NCBI RefSeq assembly: GCF_012849555.1
Contig: NZ_CP051685.1
Coordinates: 1,364,001-1,428,000, forward strand
Length of the DNA: 64,000 bases
Direction of reading: 5' to 3'
Origin: Massilia forsythiae
Lineage (GTDB): Bacteria > Pseudomonadota > Gammaproteobacteria > Burkholderiales > Burkholderiaceae_D
In this document: positions 1 to 10,578 of the stretch, piece by piece
Numbering within the stretch: position 1 is the stretch's first letter
How the letters are laid out: every line of letters begins with the position of its first letter
Notes under the pieces: model-generated
Seen by the model: only the letters and a program-made list of their open reading frames with translations
Database searches by the model: none
Told to the model about the DNA's origin: nothing
Made by a program: the position numbers and the translations under genes

Positions 1-3000
1 ATGCGGTGGAACAGCACGCGGTTGTCGGTCATCATCTTGTCGGCCTTGTCGTACTGGCCGGCGCCGCGTTGCGGATAGCCGCAGCACAGGTAGCCCGGCG
101 GCAGCACGGTCTGGACGCCGGTTTCCCATAGCATCGCCTGGGTCGCCAGGCCGACCTGCGAGAACAGGCGCTCGGAGCCGCAGCCGGGGAAGTAGAACAC
201 GGCCTCGGTGTCGGCGTTCGTCAGCTTCGGGTTGCGGATGATCGGGATGACCTTGTCGTCCTCGATGTCGAGCAGGGCGCGCGCCGTCTTCTTCGGCAGA
301 TTGCCCGGCATCTTCTTGTTAATAAAATGGATCACCTGCTCGCGCACCGGCGCTTTCCCCGTGGTCGGCGGCGGCGCCTTGGTCTGCTCCTTGGCCAGGC
401 CTTTCAATAACGCGTTGCCGAGGCGCTGTGCCTTGAAGCCGACCCCGACCATCGCCTTGCGGGTGGCGTTGATGGTGGTCGGGTCGGTCGCGTTCAGGAA
501 GAACATGGCGGCGCGGTTGCCGGGCTTGAAGCTGCGCTTGTCCATCTTGCGCAGCAGGTTGCGCATGTTCATCGACACGTCGCCGAAGTCGATGTTCACC
601 GGACATGGCGTCACGCACTTGTGACACACGGTGCAATGGTCGGACACGTCCTCGAACTCTTCCCAGTGGCGGATCGACACGCCGCGCCGGGTCTGCTCCT
701 CGTACAAAAAGGCTTCGATCAGCGCCGAGGTCGCCAGGATCTTGTCGCGCGGCGAGTACAGCAGGTTCGATTGCGGCACGTGGGTGGTACACACCGGCTT
801 GCACTTGCCGCAGCGCAGGCAATCCTTGATGCTGTTGGCGATTTCGCCGATGTCGCTCTGCTGCATGATCAGCGACTCGTGCCCCATCAGCCCGAACGAC
901 GGCGTATAGGCATTGCGCAGGTCGGCCGCCACCGCTTCGGTATCGAGCAGCTTGCCCTTGTTGAAACGCCCTTCCGGATCGACGCGCTGTTTGTATTCGC
1001 GGAATTCGCGGATCTCTTCGTCGGTCAGGAATTCCAGCTTGGTGATGCCGATGCCGTGCTCGCCCGAGATCACGCCGTCCAGCGACCGCGCCAGCTTCAT
1101 GATGCGCTCGACCGCTTTATGGGCGTCCTGCAGCATGGCGTAGTCGTCCGAGTTGACCGGCAAATTCGTGTGCACGTTGCCGTCGCCGGCGTGCATGTGC
1201 AGCGCCACGAACACGCGCGAACGCAAGATCCGCTTGTGGATGGCGGTGGCCTCGTCCAGGATCGGCTTGTAGGAGGCGCCGTTGAAGAGTTGGCGCAGCG
1301 GCGCGCGGATGTCGTTCTTCCACGACACGCGCACCGTGTGGTCCTGCACCACGTCGAACAGGGTGGCGTCCGGCTGGCGCCCGATGCGCTCCTCGAAGGC
1401 GGCCAATAAACCGTCCAGGCCGACGTCGGCCAGCTTGTTGCGCGCCTCGCTCAAGGGCATGTCCAGGTTGGCCATCAGCCAGCCCCAGCGCGCCGCCACC
1501 TGGGCCAGCAGCGCCTCGGCCTGCTGCGGACGGTCGCCCAGCAACTCTTCCACCGGCACGCCTTCGCCATTGGCGTCGTCGCTCTTGGCCAGTTCCAGGT
1601 TGCCGGCCGCGAAATAGGCGTGCAGCGCCTCGACCAGTTGCAGCTTGTTCTTGACCGACAACTCGACGTTGATGCGCTCGATGCCATCGGTGTACTCGCC
1701 CATGCGGTTCAAAGGAATGACGACGTCTTCGTTGATCTTAAAAGCGTTGGTATGGCGCGCGATGGCCGCGGTGCGCGAGCGGTCGAGCCAGAATTTCTTC
1801 CTCGCTTCCGGGCTGACGGCAACGAAGCCCTCGCCCACGCGGGTGTTTGCCAGGCGCACCACTTCCGAGGCGGCCAGCGCCACGGCGTTCTCGTCGTCGC
1901 CGACGATGTCGCCGAACAGCGCCATCTTGGGCATGGTGCCGCGCTTGGACTTGGTGGCGTAGCCGACCGCGCGCAGGTAGCGCTCGTCGAGGTGTTCCAG
2001 GCCGGCCAGGCGCAGGCTGGCGAATTCCGGCTTGCCGCTTTTCGGCAACTGGTCCAGGTAATCCTTGATCTCGACGATCGACGGGATGGCGTCGCGCGCC
2101 TGGCCGAAGAATTCCAGCGCCACCGTGCGCGTGAACTTCGGCATCTTGTGCAGGATCCAGCGCGCCGAGGTGATCAAGCCGTCGGTACCCTCCTTCTGCA
2201 CGCCCGGCAAGCCGGCCAGGAACTTGTCGGTCACGTCCTTGCCGAGACCCTCCTTGCGGAAGCGGCGGCCTTCGATCGACAGGGTCTCGGTGCGGAACGG
2301 TTGCGCGCGCTCGCTGCCCTTGGGCACCGGATGGCGCCATTCCAAGGTAAACGTGGCGACCGGCACGTCGTGGATCTTGCCCAGGTTGTGGTCGACGCGG
2401 GTGACGTCGAGCCAGTCGCCGTTGGGGTCGACCATGCGCCAGGAAGCGAGATTGTCCAGCGCCGTGCCCCACAGCACCGCCTTCTTGCCGCCGGCGTTCA
2501 TGGCGACGTTGCCGCCGACGCAGGAGGCGTGCGCCGAGGTCGGGTCGACCGCGAACACGAAGCCCGCCTTTTCGGCAGCCTGCGAGACGCGCTGGGTGAC
2601 CACGCCGGCGCCGGTGTAGACGGTCGCGTACTCGCGCTCCACGCCCGGCAGGCGGGTCAGCTCGACCTCGCTCATCTGGATCAGCTTTTCGGTGTTGATC
2701 ACCGCCGACAAGGGCGACAGCGGGATCGCGCCGCCGGTATAGCCGGTGCCGCCGCCACGCGGGATGATGGTCAGGCCGAGTTCGATGCAGCCCTTGACCA
2801 GGCCGGCCATCTCGTCTTCGCTGTCCGGCACCAGCACCAGGAACGGGTACTCGACGCGCCAGTCGGTGGCGTCGGTCACGTGCGACGTACGGTGCATGCC
2901 GTCGAAACGGATGTTGCGCTTGTCGGTATAACGGCCCAGCACGGCGCGTGCGCGCTTGCGCAGGTCGTACATGTCGGAGAATTCGCGGCCGAAATCGTCG

Positions 3001-3428
3001 ACCGCCTTGCGCGCCGCTGCCAGCAATTGCTCCACCGCGCTGCTGCGGGTCGTCGATGCGGCCGCCGCGGCCGCATCGACGCCTTCTCCCGCATCGACCG
3101 TCAGGCGCCGCTTGTCGACTTCGCCCAGGCGGTGGTGCAGCGCCTCGATCAGCTTGGCGCGCCGCTTGGGATTGTCCAGCATGTCGTCCTGCAGATACGG
3201 GTTGCGGCGCACCACCCAGATGTCGCCCAGCACCTCGTACAGCATGCGCGCCGAGCGGCCGGTCTGGCGCGCGCCGCGCAATTCGTCGAGCAGTTTCCAG
3301 GACGATTCGCCCAGCAGGCGGATCACGATCTCGCGGTCGGAAAACGAGGTGTAGTTATAGGGGATTTCGCGCAAACGGGTCGGCGCGTTGTCTTCGAGCA
3401 GGGCGTGGATGTTGGCAGGAGCGTTCAT
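1..3428 (-). CDS. DUF3683/FAD-linked oxidase with 4Fe-4S and CCG domains (3' end beyond window)
   Basis: A very large oxidoreductase related to glycolate/D-lactate dehydrogenases; its substrate is unknown. The visible 1142 residues begin with a DUF3683-type segment. Next comes a PCMH FAD-binding domain ([16 protein letters not shown], about residue 220) and a FAD-oxidase C-terminal domain with [15 protein letters not shown] and SGEHGIG. Two ferredoxin-type cysteine clusters follow ([23 protein letters not shown]), and then a CCG domain starts ([10 protein letters not shown]...CCGYP). The layout amounts to GlcD, GlcF-like FeS and heterodisulfide-reductase-like modules in one chain, so electrons probably pass from FAD through FeS clusters to a membrane or quinone acceptor. 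The start is the ATG at 3428 ([14 protein letters not shown]). The reading frame is open to position 1, so the protein is truncated by the window edge rather than by mutation. It is transcribed away from yqaA. Confidence 0.85.
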   Translation of the reverse strand, partial: MNAPANIHALLEDNAPTRLREIPYNYTSFSDREIVIRLLGESSWKLLDELRGARQTGRSARMLYEVLGDIWVVRRNPYLQDDMLDNPKRRAKLIEALHHRLGEVDKRRLTVDAGEGVDAAAAAASTTRSSAVEQLLAAARKAVDDFGREFSDMYDLRKRARAVLGRYTDKRNIRFDGMHRTSHVTDATDWRVEYPFLVLVPDSEDEMAGLVKGCIELGLTIIPRGGGTGYTGGAIPLSPLSAVINTEKLIQMSEVELTRLPGVEREYATVYTGAGVVTQRVSQAAEKAGFVFAVDPTSAHASCVGGNVAMNAGGKKAVLWGTALDNLASWRMVDPNGDWLDVTRVDHNLGKIHDVPVATFTLEWRHPVPKGSERAQPFRTETLSIEGRRFRKEGLGKDVTDKFLAGLPGVQKEGTDGLITSARWILHKMPKFTRTVALEFFGQARDAIPSIVEIKDYLDQLPKSGKPEFASLRLAGLEHLDERYLRAVGYATKSKRGTMPKMALFGDIVGDDENAVALAASEVVRLANTRVGEGFVAVSPEARKKFWLDRSRTAAIARHTNAFKINEDVVIPLNRMGEYTDGIERINVELSVKNKLQLVEALHAYFAAGNLELAKSDDANGEGVPVEELLGDRPQQAEALLAQVAARWGWLMANLDMPLSEARNKLADVGLDGLLAAFEERIGRQPDATLFDVVQDHTVRVSWKNDIRAPLRQLFNGASYKPILDEATAIHKRILRSRVFVALHMHAGDGNVHTNLPVNSDDYAMLQDAHKAVERIMKLARSLDGVISGEHGIGITKLEFLTDEEIREFREYKQRVDPEGRFNKGKLLDTEAVAADLRNAYTPSFGLMGHESLIMQQSDIGEIANSIKDCLRCGKCKPVCTTHVPQSNLLYSPRDKILATSALIEAFLYEEQTRRGVSIRHWEEFEDVSDHCTVCHKCVTPCPVNIDFGDVSMNMRNLLRKMDKRSFKPGNRAAMFFLNATDPTTINATRKAMVGVGFKAQRLGNALLKGLAKEQTKAPPPTTGKAPVREQVIHFINKKMPGNLPKKTARALLDIEDDKVIPIIRNPKLTNADTEAVFYFPGCGSERLFSQVGLATQAMLWETGVQTVLPPGYLCCGYPQRGAGQYDKADKMMTDNRVLFHR

Positions 3429-3681
3429 GAGATCGGCTGACGTACTGACGCGTAGGACAGCCATTCTAGCCCATTGCGCTGCAACACGCTGGGCAGGGAA
3501 CGATTTACAAGGGGCGCAAAAAGCAGGAAGCCGCGGAAAAACCCCCTTTCGATTAAATTTCTTTTTGGAAAATCGCCGATTTACCACAGAAAACTTGGCG
3601 CGCTAGACAAGCAGGCAACTTATCCATACCGGGTGCCGCAGGCGCCGTCCGGGTGCGATCAACCGTCACGATGCGGCCTGT

Positions 3682-4185
3682 TCAGCCGATCAGGCGGCTG
3701 GTCGTTTCCCCGATCCACTTCCACCAGCCATCCGGCACGTACAGCAGCGTCACCGTCATGAACACATAGCGGCCGAACTTGCCGATCATCATGTACATGA
3801 CGCTCGGCCAGAACGGCAGATGCAGCCAGCCGGCCAGCGTGCACAGCGGGTCGCCGATGCCCGGCACCCACGACAGCAGCATGGTCTTCGCACCATATTT
3901 CGCCAGCCAGTGGAACCAGCGCGATTTGCGCTCCTTGGCAAAAGCGACCTTGGCCCGATAACCGATCCAGTAGTCGACCGCGCCGCCGATCGTGTTGCCG
4001 AGGGTGGCGACCAGGATCACCGGCCAGAACATGGCGGGATTGGCCTTGACCACCGCGAACACGGCCGGTTCGGACCCGAGCGGCACCAGGGTGGCAGACA
4101 CGAAGCTGATCAGGAACACCGACGTCAGGCCGACGCTCGGCACGGCAAGGAATTTCAGCAGCCAGAGGACGGCGGATTCGATCAT
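3682..4185 (-). CDS. yqaA: YqaA-type small DedA/VTT family membrane protein
   Basis: A 167-residue inner-membrane protein of the YqaA/DedA-like (VTT, SNARE-associated) family. Members are thought to act in membrane homeostasis or lipid handling, but the exact substrate of this subgroup is unknown. Visible hydrophobic segments lie near residues 4-24, 50-72 and 100-155. The family glycine-rich turn is seen in GSEPAVFAVV and TLGNTIGGAVDYWIG, and the C-terminal half contains WVPGIGDPLCTLAGWL, which matches the conserved G-x-GDP loop of YqaA proteins. The start ATG at 4185 gives the family's usual length. It diverges from ilvA with 276 nt between the two starts. Confidence 0.8.
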   Translation of the reverse strand: MIESAVLWLLKFLAVPSVGLTSVFLISFVSATLVPLGSEPAVFAVVKANPAMFWPVILVATLGNTIGGAVDYWIGYRAKVAFAKERKSRWFHWLAKYGAKTMLLSWVPGIGDPLCTLAGWLHLPFWPSVMYMMIGKFGRYVFMTVTLLYVPDGWWKWIGETTSRLIG

Positions 4186-4461
4186 CGATGGGAAGGAGGT
4201 TGGCGGCGGAGCGGTCCATTATAATGAGGAGCAACCCATCGTAACGACACGGTTGGCCACGCTCACCCGGCGCCGCCCGCCGCACTGCACGCCGCGGTTA
4301 CCCACCCCGCAGGACAGTCCCGCCGCTACCTGGAACGGCACGCGCATCCACGCCGGCGCTCGTCTCGCCGCCGTGCCGCCGCGTCCGCCCGTTCCACGTC
4401 ACCGGCACGTCGCCCCGGAATCCGGAAGGGCATCTCGACAACTCGCAGCCTGCATCCGAAC

Positions 4462-5994
4462 ATGACCATCGATTACCTCAAGAAAATCCTGACCGCGCGC
4501 GTCTACGACGTGGCCCAAGAAACGCCGCTGGAACTGGCCCCCACCCTGTCGCAGCGCATGGACAACCGCATCTATTTCAAGCGCGAAGACATGCAGAGCG
4601 TGTTCAGCTTCAAGCTGCGCGGCGCCTACAACAAGATGGCCCACCTGTCGCCGGAACAATTGAAGCGCGGCGTGATCTGCGCCTCGGCCGGCAACCACGC
4701 GCAGGGCGTGGCGCTGTCGGCCTGCCGCCTCGGCTGCCGCGCGCTGATCGTGATGCCGACCACCACCCCGCCGGTAAAAATCAATGCCGTCAAGGCGCGC
4801 GGCGGCGCCAGCGTCGAAATCGTGCTGCACGGCGATTCGTACACCGATGCCTACAACCACGCCCTGACGCTGGAACGCGAACAGCGCCTGACCTTCGTGC
4901 ACCCGTTCGACGACCCGGACGTGATCGCCGGCCAGGGCACGATCGGCATGGAAATCCTGCGCCAGCATGCCGGCCCGATCCATGCGATCTTCGTGGCCAT
5001 CGGCGGCGGCGGGCTGGTGTCCGGCATCGGCGCCTATGTGAAAGCGGTGCGGCCGGACATCAAGATCGTCGGCGTGCAGACCGTCGATTCGGATGCGATG
5101 GCAAAAAGCCTGCGCGCCGGCCAGCGCGTGACGCTGCCCGACGTCGGCCTGTTCTCGGACGGCACCGCGGTGCGCCTGGTGGGCGAGGAAACTTTTCGTT
5201 TGGCCAAGGAAGTCGTGGACGAGATCATCATCGTCGACACCGACGCCATCTGCGCCGCGATCCAGGACGTGTTCCAGGACACCAGGAGCATCCTGGAACC
5301 GGCCGGCGCACTGGCGGTGGCCGGCGCCAAGGCCTATGTCGAACGGTCCCAGATGGCGCGCCAGCCGGTGAAGAACGAAACCCTGGTCGCGGTGGCCTGC
5401 GGCGCCAACATGAACTTCGATCGCCTGCGCTTCGTGGCCGAACGCGCCGAGGTCGGCGAAGACCGCGAGGCGGTGTTCGCCGTGACGATTCCCGAGCAGC
5501 GCGGCAGCTTCAAGCGTTTTTGTTCGCTGGTCGGGCCGCGCAACGTCACGGAATTCAATTACCGCATCAGCGACGAGCGCGAGGCGCACGTGTTCGTCGG
5601 CGTGCAGGTGGGCAACCGCAGCGAGTCGGGTGCGCTGGCGCGCACCTTCGAGGAACACGGGTTCCGCACGCTCGACCTGACGCACGACGAGCTGGCGAAA
5701 CTGCACATCCGGCACCTGGTGGGCGGCAAGAGTACATTGGCGCGGCACGAGTTGCTGTACCGGTTCGAGTTCCCGGAGCGTCCGGGGGCACTGATGCGCT
5801 TCCTCGACAGCATGGCGCCGAACTGGAATATTTCGTTGTTCCACTACCGCAACCAGGGCGGTGACGTCGGGCGGATCCTGGTCGGCTTGCAGGTGCCGGG
5901 CGGGGAAATGGACGAGTTCCGGGAATTCCTGGCGAGCCTGGGCTACCGCCATTGGGACGAGAGCGCGAATCCGGTGTACAAGTTGTTTTTGTGA
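4462..5994 (+). CDS. ilvA: threonine ammonia-lyase, biosynthetic, with two ACT domains
   Basis: Converts L-threonine to 2-oxobutanoate and ammonia, the committed step to isoleucine. The protein has 510 residues, the usual length of the long biosynthetic form. The PLP-binding lysine is K51 in FSFKLRGAYNKM, and the glycine-rich phosphate-binding loop is AIGGGGLVSG (about residues 179-188). Two C-terminal ACT-like domains begin at about 338 (VFAVTIPEQRGSF) and 432 (YRFEFPERPGALM). Known long-form enzymes are inhibited by isoleucine through these domains, so feedback control is expected here. The ATG at 4462 begins MTIDYLKKIL, typical of the family. No other ilv gene is adjacent, so it appears to be a single-gene unit. 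Confidence 0.97.
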   Translation: MTIDYLKKILTARVYDVAQETPLELAPTLSQRMDNRIYFKREDMQSVFSFKLRGAYNKMAHLSPEQLKRGVICASAGNHAQGVALSACRLGCRALIVMPTTTPPVKINAVKARGGASVEIVLHGDSYTDAYNHALTLEREQRLTFVHPFDDPDVIAGQGTIGMEILRQHAGPIHAIFVAIGGGGLVSGIGAYVKAVRPDIKIVGVQTVDSDAMAKSLRAGQRVTLPDVGLFSDGTAVRLVGEETFRLAKEVVDEIIIVDTDAICAAIQDVFQDTRSILEPAGALAVAGAKAYVERSQMARQPVKNETLVAVACGANMNFDRLRFVAERAEVGEDREAVFAVTIPEQRGSFKRFCSLVGPRNVTEFNYRISDEREAHVFVGVQVGNRSESGALARTFEEHGFRTLDLTHDELAKLHIRHLVGGKSTLARHELLYRFEFPERPGALMRFLDSMAPNWNISLFHYRNQGGDVGRILVGLQVPGGEMDEFREFLASLGYRHWDESANPVYKLFL

Positions 5995-6033
5995 ACGCGT
6001 GGGATGGCGCATACGCCGCGTCGATGCATGATG

Positions 6034-6058
6034 CCGGGTGGAGCCATCCACCCTACGG
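6034..6058. repeat. short inverted repeat, GGGTGGA family
   Basis: GGGTGGA (6036-6042) and TCCACCC (6047-6053) form a 7-bp perfect inverted repeat with a 4-nt loop, just downstream of ilvA. The core resembles the AGGGTGGACG arms at 19338-19384 and 27987-28027. There is no T-run, so it is not a canonical intrinsic terminator, although it could stabilise the ilvA 3' end. Confidence 0.45.
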
Positions 6059-6189
6059 CGATTCGTGCGATGACCTTGCATCGCTCTCCGTTCCCGCGCC
6101 CCGCATTGCCGAGAAAGGTGTACGATACGCCGCTTTGCCGCCGCCGGGCCGGCATGTCGATCTCTTCACCGGCATTGCGAGACAAGACC

Positions 6190-7020
6190 ATGAACAATAC
6201 CCCTGATCAATCTCCATTGGGCAAAACCTCGGCCTACCAGACCCAGTACGCGCCCGAATTGCTGTTCCCGATTCCGCGCCAGCAAAAGCGCGACGAACTC
6301 GGCTTGACCGGCACCCTGCCCTTCTTCGGCGTCGACATCTGGAACGCCTACGAATTGTCGTGGCTGAACATGCGCGGCAAGCCGCAGGTGGCGCTGGCGA
6401 CCATCACCGCGCCGGCCGATTCGCCGAATATCGTCGAGTCGAAATCCTTCAAGCTGTATTTGAACTCCTTCAACCAGACGCGCCTGGCCAACGGCGATGC
6501 GCTGCTGGCGCTGCTGCGCGAAGACTTGTCGAACGCCTTTGGTGCGCCGGTGCATGTGAGCGTGACCATGCCGGAAGAGTTCGGCAAGTGCAAGATGGGC
6601 GAACTGGACGGCCTGCTGCTGGACCGCCTCGACGTCGAGATCGACAGCTACACCCCGTCGCCGCAATGGTTGAAGGCGAACCACGAGGAAGCGGCGGTCG
6701 AGGAAGTCCTGGTGTCGCACCTGCTGAAATCGAATTGCCTGGTGACGGGCCAGCCGGACTGGGCCAGCGTGCAGATCCATTACGCCGGTCCGCAGATCGA
6801 CCAGGAAGCCCTGCTGAAATACCTGATCGGCTTCCGCGAACACAACGAATTCCATGAGCAATGTGTCGAGCGAATCTTCACCGACATCTTGCGCGAGTGT
6901 AAACCGAACAAGCTGGCGGTGTATGCCCGCTACACCCGGCGCGGCGGGCTCGACATCAACCCGTGGCGCGCCAATTTCAGCACGGGAAAACCGCCGAATT
7001 TGCGCACGGCGCGTCAATAA
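6190..7020 (+). CDS. queF: NADPH-dependent 7-cyano-7-deazaguanine reductase QueF
   Basis: Reduces preQ0 to preQ1 in queuosine tRNA-modification synthesis. The 276-residue length matches the long, bimodular (E. coli-type) QueF. The NADPH/substrate motif [15 protein letters not shown] is near residue 84. The catalytic-half signature includes [19 protein letters not shown] with the nucleophilic cysteine, and the conserved [10 protein letters not shown]. An upstream in-frame ATG at 6004 would add 62 residues of poorly coded sequence. The ATG at 6190 ([12 protein letters not shown]) gives the family length and is preferred. No other queuosine gene lies nearby, so it stands alone. Confidence 0.95.
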   Translation: MNNTPDQSPLGKTSAYQTQYAPELLFPIPRQQKRDELGLTGTLPFFGVDIWNAYELSWLNMRGKPQVALATITAPADSPNIVESKSFKLYLNSFNQTRLANGDALLALLREDLSNAFGAPVHVSVTMPEEFGKCKMGELDGLLLDRLDVEIDSYTPSPQWLKANHEEAAVEEVLVSHLLKSNCLVTGQPDWASVQIHYAGPQIDQEALLKYLIGFREHNEFHEQCVERIFTDILRECKPNKLAVYARYTRRGGLDINPWRANFSTGKPPNLRTARQ

Positions 7021-7324
7021 GGATGGCACCGGATGGGCGAGGCCGCGTGAAATGCGGCAGTTCGTCCCCATCTGCTGTCCGTTTCAGGCGACAAGGGCCG
7101 GGTGCCGTGATCGATCCGGCAATGATTCCGCTGCCTATGCGCTACGCATGGACGGCGCGGCGCCTGCCAGAAAAATCGGCGCAGGCGCCTTGCCGACGCG
7201 TTTTCATGCGTAAAATCTTTGATTTCGCATAGGAAATTGCGCATTGCCTTTCGTGGCTTGTAAAGCGTGCGGCAACCCGTTTGCAGCAGAGACGAAACAC
7301 CCTGTCCGGTGTATGCGAAATCGA

Positions 7325-7353
7325 ATGTCACGGCCATGAAACGGGCCTATAAT
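7325..7353 (+). promoter_or_regulatory. sigma-70 type promoter for ptsN-hprK-rapZ
   Basis: A perfect -10 box TATAAT lies at 7348-7353, 17 nt after a weak -35 (ATGTCA, 7325-7330). Transcription would start near 7360 and give a leader of about 40 nt. That leader contains a small hairpin, AAGCAC (7364-7369) with GTGCTT (7375-7380), shortly before the ptsN ATG at 7400. The rest of the 379-nt gap after queF (7021-7324) shows no gene. Confidence 0.5.
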
Positions 7354-7399
7354 TCCCGCTCGCAAGCACTGGTGGTGCTTCGCAATATCGAAGCGTGTT

Positions 7400-7882
7400 A
7401 TGACAAATTTAAGCAAAATCCTCTCGCTCGAGAATGTCCAGCTCGACCTGGAAGTCTCGAGCAAGAAGCGCGCCTTTGAACAGGCCGGCCTGATTTTCGA
7501 AAACAACTGCGGCATTGCCCGCTCGACCGTGTCGGACAACCTGTTCGCGCGCGAGCGCCTCGGGTCGACCGGCCTGGGCCACGGCGTGGCGGTGCCGCAC
7601 GGGCGCATCAAGGGCAGCAAGAGTTTAAAGGCGCCGCTGGCCGCGTTCGTGCGGCTGGTCGAGCCGATCCCGTTCGAATCGCCGGACGGGCAGCCGGTCA
7701 AACTGCTGTTCTTCCTCCTGATTCCGGACCATGTGACCCAGCAGCACCTGGAAATCCTGTCCGAGATCGCGGAACTGTTCTCGGACGAAGCGATCCGCAC
7801 GGCGCTGGCCACCGATCCCGATCCGAAATCAGTGCACGAGCGCATCATCAATTGGCAGCCCAGCCTGCAAGCCCTGGGTTGA
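7400..7882 (+). CDS. ptsN: PTS IIA-like nitrogen-regulatory protein PtsN (EIIA-Ntr)
   Basis: A cytoplasmic phosphocarrier of the nitrogen PTS (PtsP-NPr-EIIA-Ntr). It has no sugar transport role and regulates potassium transport, sensor kinases and other targets according to its phosphorylation state. It is 160 residues long with the IIA fold. The phosphorylated histidine lies in [13 protein letters not shown] (about residue 71), and the conserved [20 protein letters not shown] follows. It is followed after 10 nt by hprK and then rapZ. This is the usual proteobacterial cluster, although rpoN and hpf, its normal upstream neighbours, here lie about 4 kb away on the other strand. Confidence 0.95.
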   Translation: MTNLSKILSLENVQLDLEVSSKKRAFEQAGLIFENNCGIARSTVSDNLFARERLGSTGLGHGVAVPHGRIKGSKSLKAPLAAFVRLVEPIPFESPDGQPVKLLFFLLIPDHVTQQHLEILSEIAELFSDEAIRTALATDPDPKSVHERIINWQPSLQALG

Positions 7883-7892
7883 TGGCGCCGCC

Positions 7893-8828
7893 ATGCTGCA
7901 GACTCCGCTGACCATCCAACGGCTGTACGACGACAACCGCGACAGCCTGCAACTGGGCTGGTTCGCCGGCTTTCCCGGCGGCGAACGCCTGATCTCGGGC
8001 GACGCGGTCTCGGCCGCCGACCAGGTCGGCCACCTGAACCTGATCCACCCGGGCCGCATCCAGGTGTTCGGGCACCAGGAATTGAATTATTACCAGCGCC
8101 TGAAGTCGGGGTCGCGCAGCCACGTGATCGGCGAACTGATCGGCGGCGGTCCGCCGGCGCTGATCATCGCCCAAGGCCTCGACACCCCGCCCGACATCCT
8201 CGCCATCTGCGACGAGCAGAACATTCCGCTGTTCTCGACGCCGCTGCCGGCGGCGCAGGTGATCGACTTCCTGCGCGTGTACCTGTCGAAGAAGCTGGCG
8301 CAGCGCGTCATCATGCACGGCGTGTTCATGGACGTGCTCGGCGTAGGCGTCTTGATCACCGGCGATTCCGGCCTGGGCAAGAGCGAACTGGGCCTGGAAC
8401 TGATCTCGCGCTCGCACGGCCTGGTGGCGGACGATGCGGTCGAATTCTCGCGCATCGCGCCCAACATGATCGAGGGGCGCTGCCCGCCGCTGCTGCAAAA
8501 CCTGCTCGAAGTGCGCGGCCTGGGCCTGCTCGACATCAAGGCGATCTTCGGCGAGACCGCGGTGCGCCGCAAGATGCGCCTGAAACTGATCGTGCACCTG
8601 GTCAAGCGCGGAGCGCTCGACGAAGAAGTGGAACGCCTGCCCTTCCACTTCCCGACCGAGGACGTGCTCGGCCTGCCGATCCGCAAGGTCGTCATTCCGG
8701 TCGCGGCCGGCCGCAACATCGCGGTGCTGCTGGAGGCGGCGGTGCGCAACACGATCCTGCAACTGCGCGGCATCGATACCTTGCAGGAATTCATGGAACG
8801 CCAGCGCCAGGCGATGAGCAGCGATTGA
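7893..8828 (+). CDS. hprK: HPr(Ser) kinase/phosphorylase
   Basis: A bifunctional ATP-dependent kinase and phosphorylase that acts on serine 46 of HPr-type phosphocarriers. In betaproteobacteria it belongs to a regulatory, non-transporting PTS. The protein has 311 residues. The P-loop is [14 protein letters not shown] (about residues 154-167). The conserved histidine precedes it in [13 protein letters not shown], and the HPr kinase signature [16 protein letters not shown] is near residue 203. The spacing of 10 nt from ptsN and 48 nt to rapZ supports co-transcription. Confidence 0.96.
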   Translation: MLQTPLTIQRLYDDNRDSLQLGWFAGFPGGERLISGDAVSAADQVGHLNLIHPGRIQVFGHQELNYYQRLKSGSRSHVIGELIGGGPPALIIAQGLDTPPDILAICDEQNIPLFSTPLPAAQVIDFLRVYLSKKLAQRVIMHGVFMDVLGVGVLITGDSGLGKSELGLELISRSHGLVADDAVEFSRIAPNMIEGRCPPLLQNLLEVRGLGLLDIKAIFGETAVRRKMRLKLIVHLVKRGALDEEVERLPFHFPTEDVLGLPIRKVVIPVAAGRNIAVLLEAAVRNTILQLRGIDTLQEFMERQRQAMSSD

Positions 8829-8876
8829 CGGCGATCAGGGCCTGCGTCGATGCCGCGCCGATGCTATCATCGCCGC

Positions 8877-9740
8877 ATGCGCATCCTTCTCATTACCGGT
8901 ATCTCGGGCTCCGGTAAATCCGTTGCCCTGAACGTCCTCGAAGACGCAGGTTATTATTGCGTCGACAATCTCCCGCCGCCGCTGCTGCCGGCCCTGGTCC
9001 GCACCGTCGACGGCGAACACACCCGGTGCGTCGCCGTGGCGGTCGATGCGCGCAGCGCCCAGTCGCTGGCCGAGCTGCCGCACACCGTGGCTGCGCTGCG
9101 CGAAGAAGGCCATCACGTCAAGGTGATCTACCTGACCGCCAGCACCCATTCGCTGGTGGCGCGCTTTTCCGAGACGCGGCGCAGCCACCCGCTGTCGCAC
9201 GAGCTGCGCCCGGGAGAAAATCCGGCCTCGCGCCGCACGCTGATCGAATGCATCCTGGAAGAGCGCGAGCGCCTGCTGCCGATCGAAAAGCTGGGCCACG
9301 TGATCGATACCTCGGAACTGTCGGCGAATAAACTGCGCGCCTGGGTCAAGGAACTGGCCGAGGTCGAGTACGCGCCGCTGACGCTGTTCTTCGAATCCTT
9401 CGCCTTCAAGCACGGCGTGCCGCTCGACGCCGACTTCGTGTTCGACGTGCGCGCCGTCCCGAACCCGTACTACGACGTGACGCTGCGCCCGCTGAACGGC
9501 AGGGATGCGCCGGTGATCGCCTTCCTCGACGCCCAGCCGCAGGCGATCGAGCTGCTGGCCGACGTGCGCGCCTTCGTCGCCAAGTGGCTGCCTTCGTTCA
9601 AGAAGGACAACCGCAGCTACCTGACGGTGGCGGTCGGCTGCACCGGCGGCCAGCACCGCTCGGTGTACATGGCGGAACGCCTGGGCGCCTACTTCAGCGA
9701 CAGCGAGCGGGTAGTGGTGCGGCACCGCGAACAGCCCTGA
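8877..9740 (+). CDS. rapZ: RapZ/YvcJ family RNase adapter and nucleotide-binding protein
   Basis: An ATP/GTP-binding protein. In Escherichia coli RapZ it guides RNase E to the small RNA GlmZ and so controls glucosamine-6-phosphate synthesis. It is 287 residues long, the family length. The Walker A motif is at the N-terminus ([13 protein letters not shown], residues 6-18). YYCVDNLPP follows, and the C-terminal RNA-binding region holds [14 protein letters not shown]. The ATG at 8877 puts the P-loop at the usual distance from the N-terminus; an in-frame ATG at 8850 adds only nine atypical residues. Its stop is 18 nt from the convergent aph-like gene. Confidence 0.95.
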   Translation: MRILLITGISGSGKSVALNVLEDAGYYCVDNLPPPLLPALVRTVDGEHTRCVAVAVDARSAQSLAELPHTVAALREEGHHVKVIYLTASTHSLVARFSETRRSHPLSHELRPGENPASRRTLIECILEERERLLPIEKLGHVIDTSELSANKLRAWVKELAEVEYAPLTLFFESFAFKHGVPLDADFVFDVRAVPNPYYDVTLRPLNGRDAPVIAFLDAQPQAIELLADVRAFVAKWLPSFKKDNRSYLTVAVGCTGGQHRSVYMAERLGAYFSDSERVVVRHREQP

Positions 9741-9758
9741 CCTGAACGGCGCGGCGTT

Positions 9759-10550
9759 TCAAAAGAATTCGTCGAGCAAGCGGTAGAACCCATTGCGCGC
9801 CGGGTCCGGTGCGGCGCCGTAGGCGCGCAGGAAGGGCGCGACCCATTCTTCTCCCCAGGTGTCGCCGATGTCGCGCGTGGCCAGCGCCAGGTCTTGCCAG
9901 CGGTCGGCCACGCCCAGCCTGCCGCAATCGATCCAGCCGTTGAAGCGGCCCTCGTTCACGATCGCGTTCGCCAGGCAGGCATCGCCGTGCGCGACCACCG
10001 GCTCTTCGCGCAGCGGCGCCTGCGCGCGCAGGCGCGCCAACGGCTCGACCGGCGCCAGGCCACGGTGACCCTGGTCCAGGTCGTCCGTGTCGACCAGGCC
10101 CGCCTGCAGGCGCGCATCGGCGCGTTCGATGCGCAGCGCGGCGCGGTGGTCGAACGGACAGCCGGCCGGATCGAGCGCGTGCAGCGCGCGCAGCGCTCCG
10201 GCCAGCAGCGCGACGCCGGCACCGGGATCGATGCCGCTCGCTTCCAGGTCGCTGCCGGGCACGGCGCCCAGCAGCAGCCAGTCGTGGCCGGCGTGGTGCG
10301 CCTCGCCACGCACCGGCGCGCAGGGAATGCCGCTTGCGCCCAGCCAGCGCAGGCGCGCCGCCTCGTCGGCCAGTTCCGACAGCGGACCCGCGGGTTCGGC
10401 CTTGACGAACAGCGCGGGACGGCCGGGCGCATCCAGGCGCCACACCTGCGCCTCCGAGCAACCGGTTTCCTGGCGCGTCCAGCGGCAGCCGGCCAGGGAT
10501 GCCCGCCATGACTGTGGTATCGACTGCGGCGGTATCGACTCGGCGTCCAT
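9759..10550 (-). CDS. APH(3')-family aminoglycoside phosphotransferase homologue
   Basis: A 263-residue kinase with strong local resemblance to aminoglycoside 3'-phosphotransferases, which inactivate kanamycin and neomycin by ATP-dependent phosphorylation. The catalytic loop is [14 protein letters not shown] (D190). The metal-binding segment is [18 protein letters not shown] (D208). The nucleotide-binding lysine is K50 in LFVKAE, and the C-terminus ends FYRLLDEFF, as in classical APH(3') enzymes. All catalytic residues are present and the length matches the family. It lies between rapZ (convergent) and an enoyl-CoA hydratase-family gene on the same strand, with no mobile-element sequence nearby. 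It is therefore probably a resident chromosomal gene. Whether it confers resistance is not shown by the sequence. Confidence 0.88.
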   Translation of the reverse strand: MDAESIPPQSIPQSWRASLAGCRWTRQETGCSEAQVWRLDAPGRPALFVKAEPAGPLSELADEAARLRWLGASGIPCAPVRGEAHHAGHDWLLLGAVPGSDLEASGIDPGAGVALLAGALRALHALDPAGCPFDHRAALRIERADARLQAGLVDTDDLDQGHRGLAPVEPLARLRAQAPLREEPVVAHGDACLANAIVNEGRFNGWIDCGRLGVADRWQDLALATRDIGDTWGEEWVAPFLRAYGAAPDPARNGFYRLLDEFF

Positions 10551-10578
10551 GCATCCTCCCAGGGATCGATGAAACGGT

